Positions 61,833 through 64,000 of a DNA stretch of 64,000 nucleotides are shown piece after piece; within the stretch, counting starts at the first letter, position 1; every line of letters begins with the position of its first letter. The position numbers and the translations under genes were made by a program. Origin of the DNA: Myxocyprinus asiaticus. Taxonomy: Eukaryota; Chordata; Actinopteri; Cypriniformes; Catostomidae. The notes below the pieces were generated by a model. The model saw only the letters and a list, made by a program, of their open reading frames with translations. It searched no databases and was not told where the DNA came from. The stretch spans positions 14,234,245 through 14,298,244 of the forward strand of contig NC_059374.1 of NCBI RefSeq assembly GCF_019703515.2, read 5' to 3'.

Positions 61833-63814
61833 AAATGATATTACTAGCAAGACTCTGGTTGCATTGGTCTAATAATTGGATTTTCTATTTAAATGTATTC
61901 TGTGGAGAGGAGCAGTTCTGTTCAGGACAGTTTCGTGTATGTCAGGGTTAGAAAATGAGCGACTAGATGGAGGATACTCAACATGTGAAAACTGTACTGG
62001 ATAATATGTGAAGGATGCATCCGTGTTTTCCAATAAAATGAAATGTATACTTTTATGCAAACATGTCTTGATATGCATGTTGGTATGTGCGAGTGTGGCT
62101 TGTTAGAGATCTGTTTTGTAATTGGCTCCTAGGTAATCTCATTGATTACCTGAGAGGTCACTGTTTCTAGCCGTCTCTGAACTATATTTGGGAACTCTTA
62201 GGATGGAGCTGTAATCTTGGGACACACTTACATGTCCCACCTCCTCGTCTTTTTGCAAAAGTCCCTGTTAAATGCGACAACCAATGGGTGGGAGCGCAAT
62301 AGTGAGCCACTTGCCTTAATTACATGTGATGCTACTTGGTAGTACACATTGAAATGATTCAGAATCCATTTTAAACCTGGAAATAATGGAAAGTTTTATT
62401 TTTGAAAAAGTATGACATAAAATAAGAAGTATTTAAGATTCTGTACTATTTCTAGGTCACTAATCAAGTAAGCAAATTTGTGACATGACCTTGTTAAAAG
62501 CTTCGTACAAAAGGTCAGATTACCTTGCTTCCATTGAAGCACACAAAATGCTCTTAGAGACACTCTAATCATGCTGGACAACATTATCATCAGGTTTTGC
62601 ACATACTTGTCGATTCCATGCCAGCTTGAGTGCATGCTGTTAATAAAGCAATAGGGCTACATAACTATTGTGAAATTCAAGTTTTTAATTCAACTTTTTC
62701 ACTCTAATTATTATGCTGATAATATAATTAGCAGGAAAAAAAATCACACTTTTGAACCCCAATGTATATACTGCATTTTAAAGATTGCATTTTGCTTTCT
62801 AAAAGTGTAGAAGATGTCTAGCATCTAAAAATCAATCAACTGATACATTTTCTATGTGTCTTTGTGCAATAGTGATGTAATTCAACTAAGGATGATATTG
62901 TCAAATATAAAGTATAGACTGTAGAGGGTGCTGTCAGATCACCTATTCTAAGTTATGCATGGCACTCATAAGTTTATGACCTAATTCATATGCTACAGTT
63001 TGTTCAGAATAGTATATAATTATAGGGAAATAGAGATTTGTACAAATGCTAACCCTAATTATTAAACTTTGGTGCTTATGTCACCCCACATTTTTCATTC
63101 AGATCTCCAATAAGACTTACATTTTTGGGTGGGTGAGAAAAATCTGAAGTATAACAGAAATTTGTAATTTTCCACATATTATTCAGCACTGTGTATGTAC
63201 TGCACAGCAGTTATATATTTACCCCTTTGTGTTGCACTTTGTTTTAAACACAATATATCCTGATATATACAGTTAAATTAACAGTAGATGCTGTGAAACT
63301 GCATATGGCTTACAGATATGACAAGACTGTAAGTCAGTGGCTAAACTTTAGCCATGTCTTAGCAAGCATCTGTTAGAGGGGCCTGAAGAAATTACAGGTA
63401 ATGAGTGATGCTAAGTGTAGTTAACTATCATAGTGGAATGCAGTGGAGAAATAGCAGAGATGGTTCTCTGATCTTCTAAACTACAGCACTTCCACTGTGA
63501 CCAGGACTGTGGAAAATGTTTGTGTGGCCCACACAGTGTTGAAGCTGACGTCTTATTTATTGATCCAAAAGCAAATGGAGGAGAAAATTGTCTGGTTTTT
63601 CTTCCTCTGCGCACTGTACCGCCTCCACAACTCTCACAATGTGACATATATTGTAAACTGGGAAAACTCTTTTGTGGCCACATATGCTAATATTAACAAG
63701 AGCACTTCTATGTGACCATAAAGACCTTTTGAGGAAACCTACCTCTTAAATTTTTAGCAGCAGTATTTATATGGTTTTGTGCACTGGCAATGTAGAAGAG
63801 CGATCCAGTACTAG
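61833..63814. other. calm 3' flank without recognised gene
   Basis: A+T-rich sequence with short shadow frames only. I recognise no exon, RNA gene or transposon ends. Confidence 0.55.
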
Positions 63815-64000
63815 ACTAGATAGACAGACGGACAGACAGAAAGGTAAACAGATAGATGGACAGACAGGTAGATAGTTAGATAGACAGACAGACTGATAGA
63901 TAGACATAATGACAGGTAGATGGACAGACAGAAAGGTAAACAGATAGAGAGATAGACAGAAAGGAAAACCGATAGACGGACAGACAGGTAAATAGATAGA
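63815..64000. repeat. GATA/GACA tetranucleotide minisatellite
   Basis: Mixed GATA, GACA and GACG units form a higher-order block resembling GACAGACAGAAAGGTAAACA that recurs at about 63826, 63924 and 63952. The array runs off the window edge. Confidence 0.9.

Overview
This is vertebrate nuclear DNA with spliced genes (GT-AG introns) that take up a small part of the sequence. The rest is mostly transposable elements. The repeat content points to a cyprinid (carp/minnow/zebrafish-group) fish: GGGATAGTTCACCC foldback elements, several Tc1/mariner families, a tRNA-headed SINE resembling the cyprinid HAmo type, an I-clade LINE with a (GAA)n tail, and TTAA-target elements. The species cannot be named from sequence alone.

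Host genes. (1) trappc4 (+, 2680..7908, 5 coding exons, 219 aa) encodes a TRAPP vesicle-tethering subunit. (2) slc37a4 (-, 9285..16520, 8 coding exons, 429 aa) encodes the ER glucose-6-phosphate translocase. It converges on trappc4, and candidate poly(A) signals for the two genes lie only about 70 bp apart. (3) A broken first exon of a THIK-type two-pore-domain potassium channel, closest to KCNK12, lies at 18844..19199 (+). It carries a nonsense codon and a frameshift and has no second exon in the window. (4) calm (+, 34869..60440, 6 coding exons, 149 aa) encodes canonical vertebrate calmodulin. As I recall the human map, TRAPPC4 and SLC37A4 are neighbours, and KCNK12/CALM2 and KCNK13/CALM1 are close pairs. 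The window therefore seems to join two old synteny blocks, and the channel copy looks like a decayed duplicate.

Layout. 1-2679: 3' half of an I-clade LINE running right up to the trappc4 start codon and itself split by a TTAA element. 2680-7908: trappc4, with introns full of non-autonomous DNA transposons. 7909-9284: shared 3' region. 9285-16520: slc37a4, with a head-to-head Tc1 foldback and a small hAT MITE in intron 1. 17698-18440: a complete foldback element. 19557-34720: a repeat block holding SINEs, an L1-type LINE inserted into a SINE, a decayed Ty3/gypsy element with one LTR, Tc1 derivatives and a 1.7 kb long-inverted-repeat element ending about 150 bp before the calm ATG. 34869-60440: calm; its second intron holds an 11 kb hAT-bounded nest containing three Tc1-like copies, a SINE and a 5.5 kb L1-type LINE. 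The third intron holds a TTAA (piggyBac-like) element and a small LTR pair inside another repeat. 60441-64000: calm 3' UTR and flank, ending in GATA/GACA repeats.

The three intact genes are housekeeping genes with unrelated functions (membrane traffic, ER sugar-phosphate transport, calcium signalling). They do not form a pathway or operon. The most unusual material is the nested architecture of the mobile DNA and its closeness to two host promoters. I see no clear new functional system.
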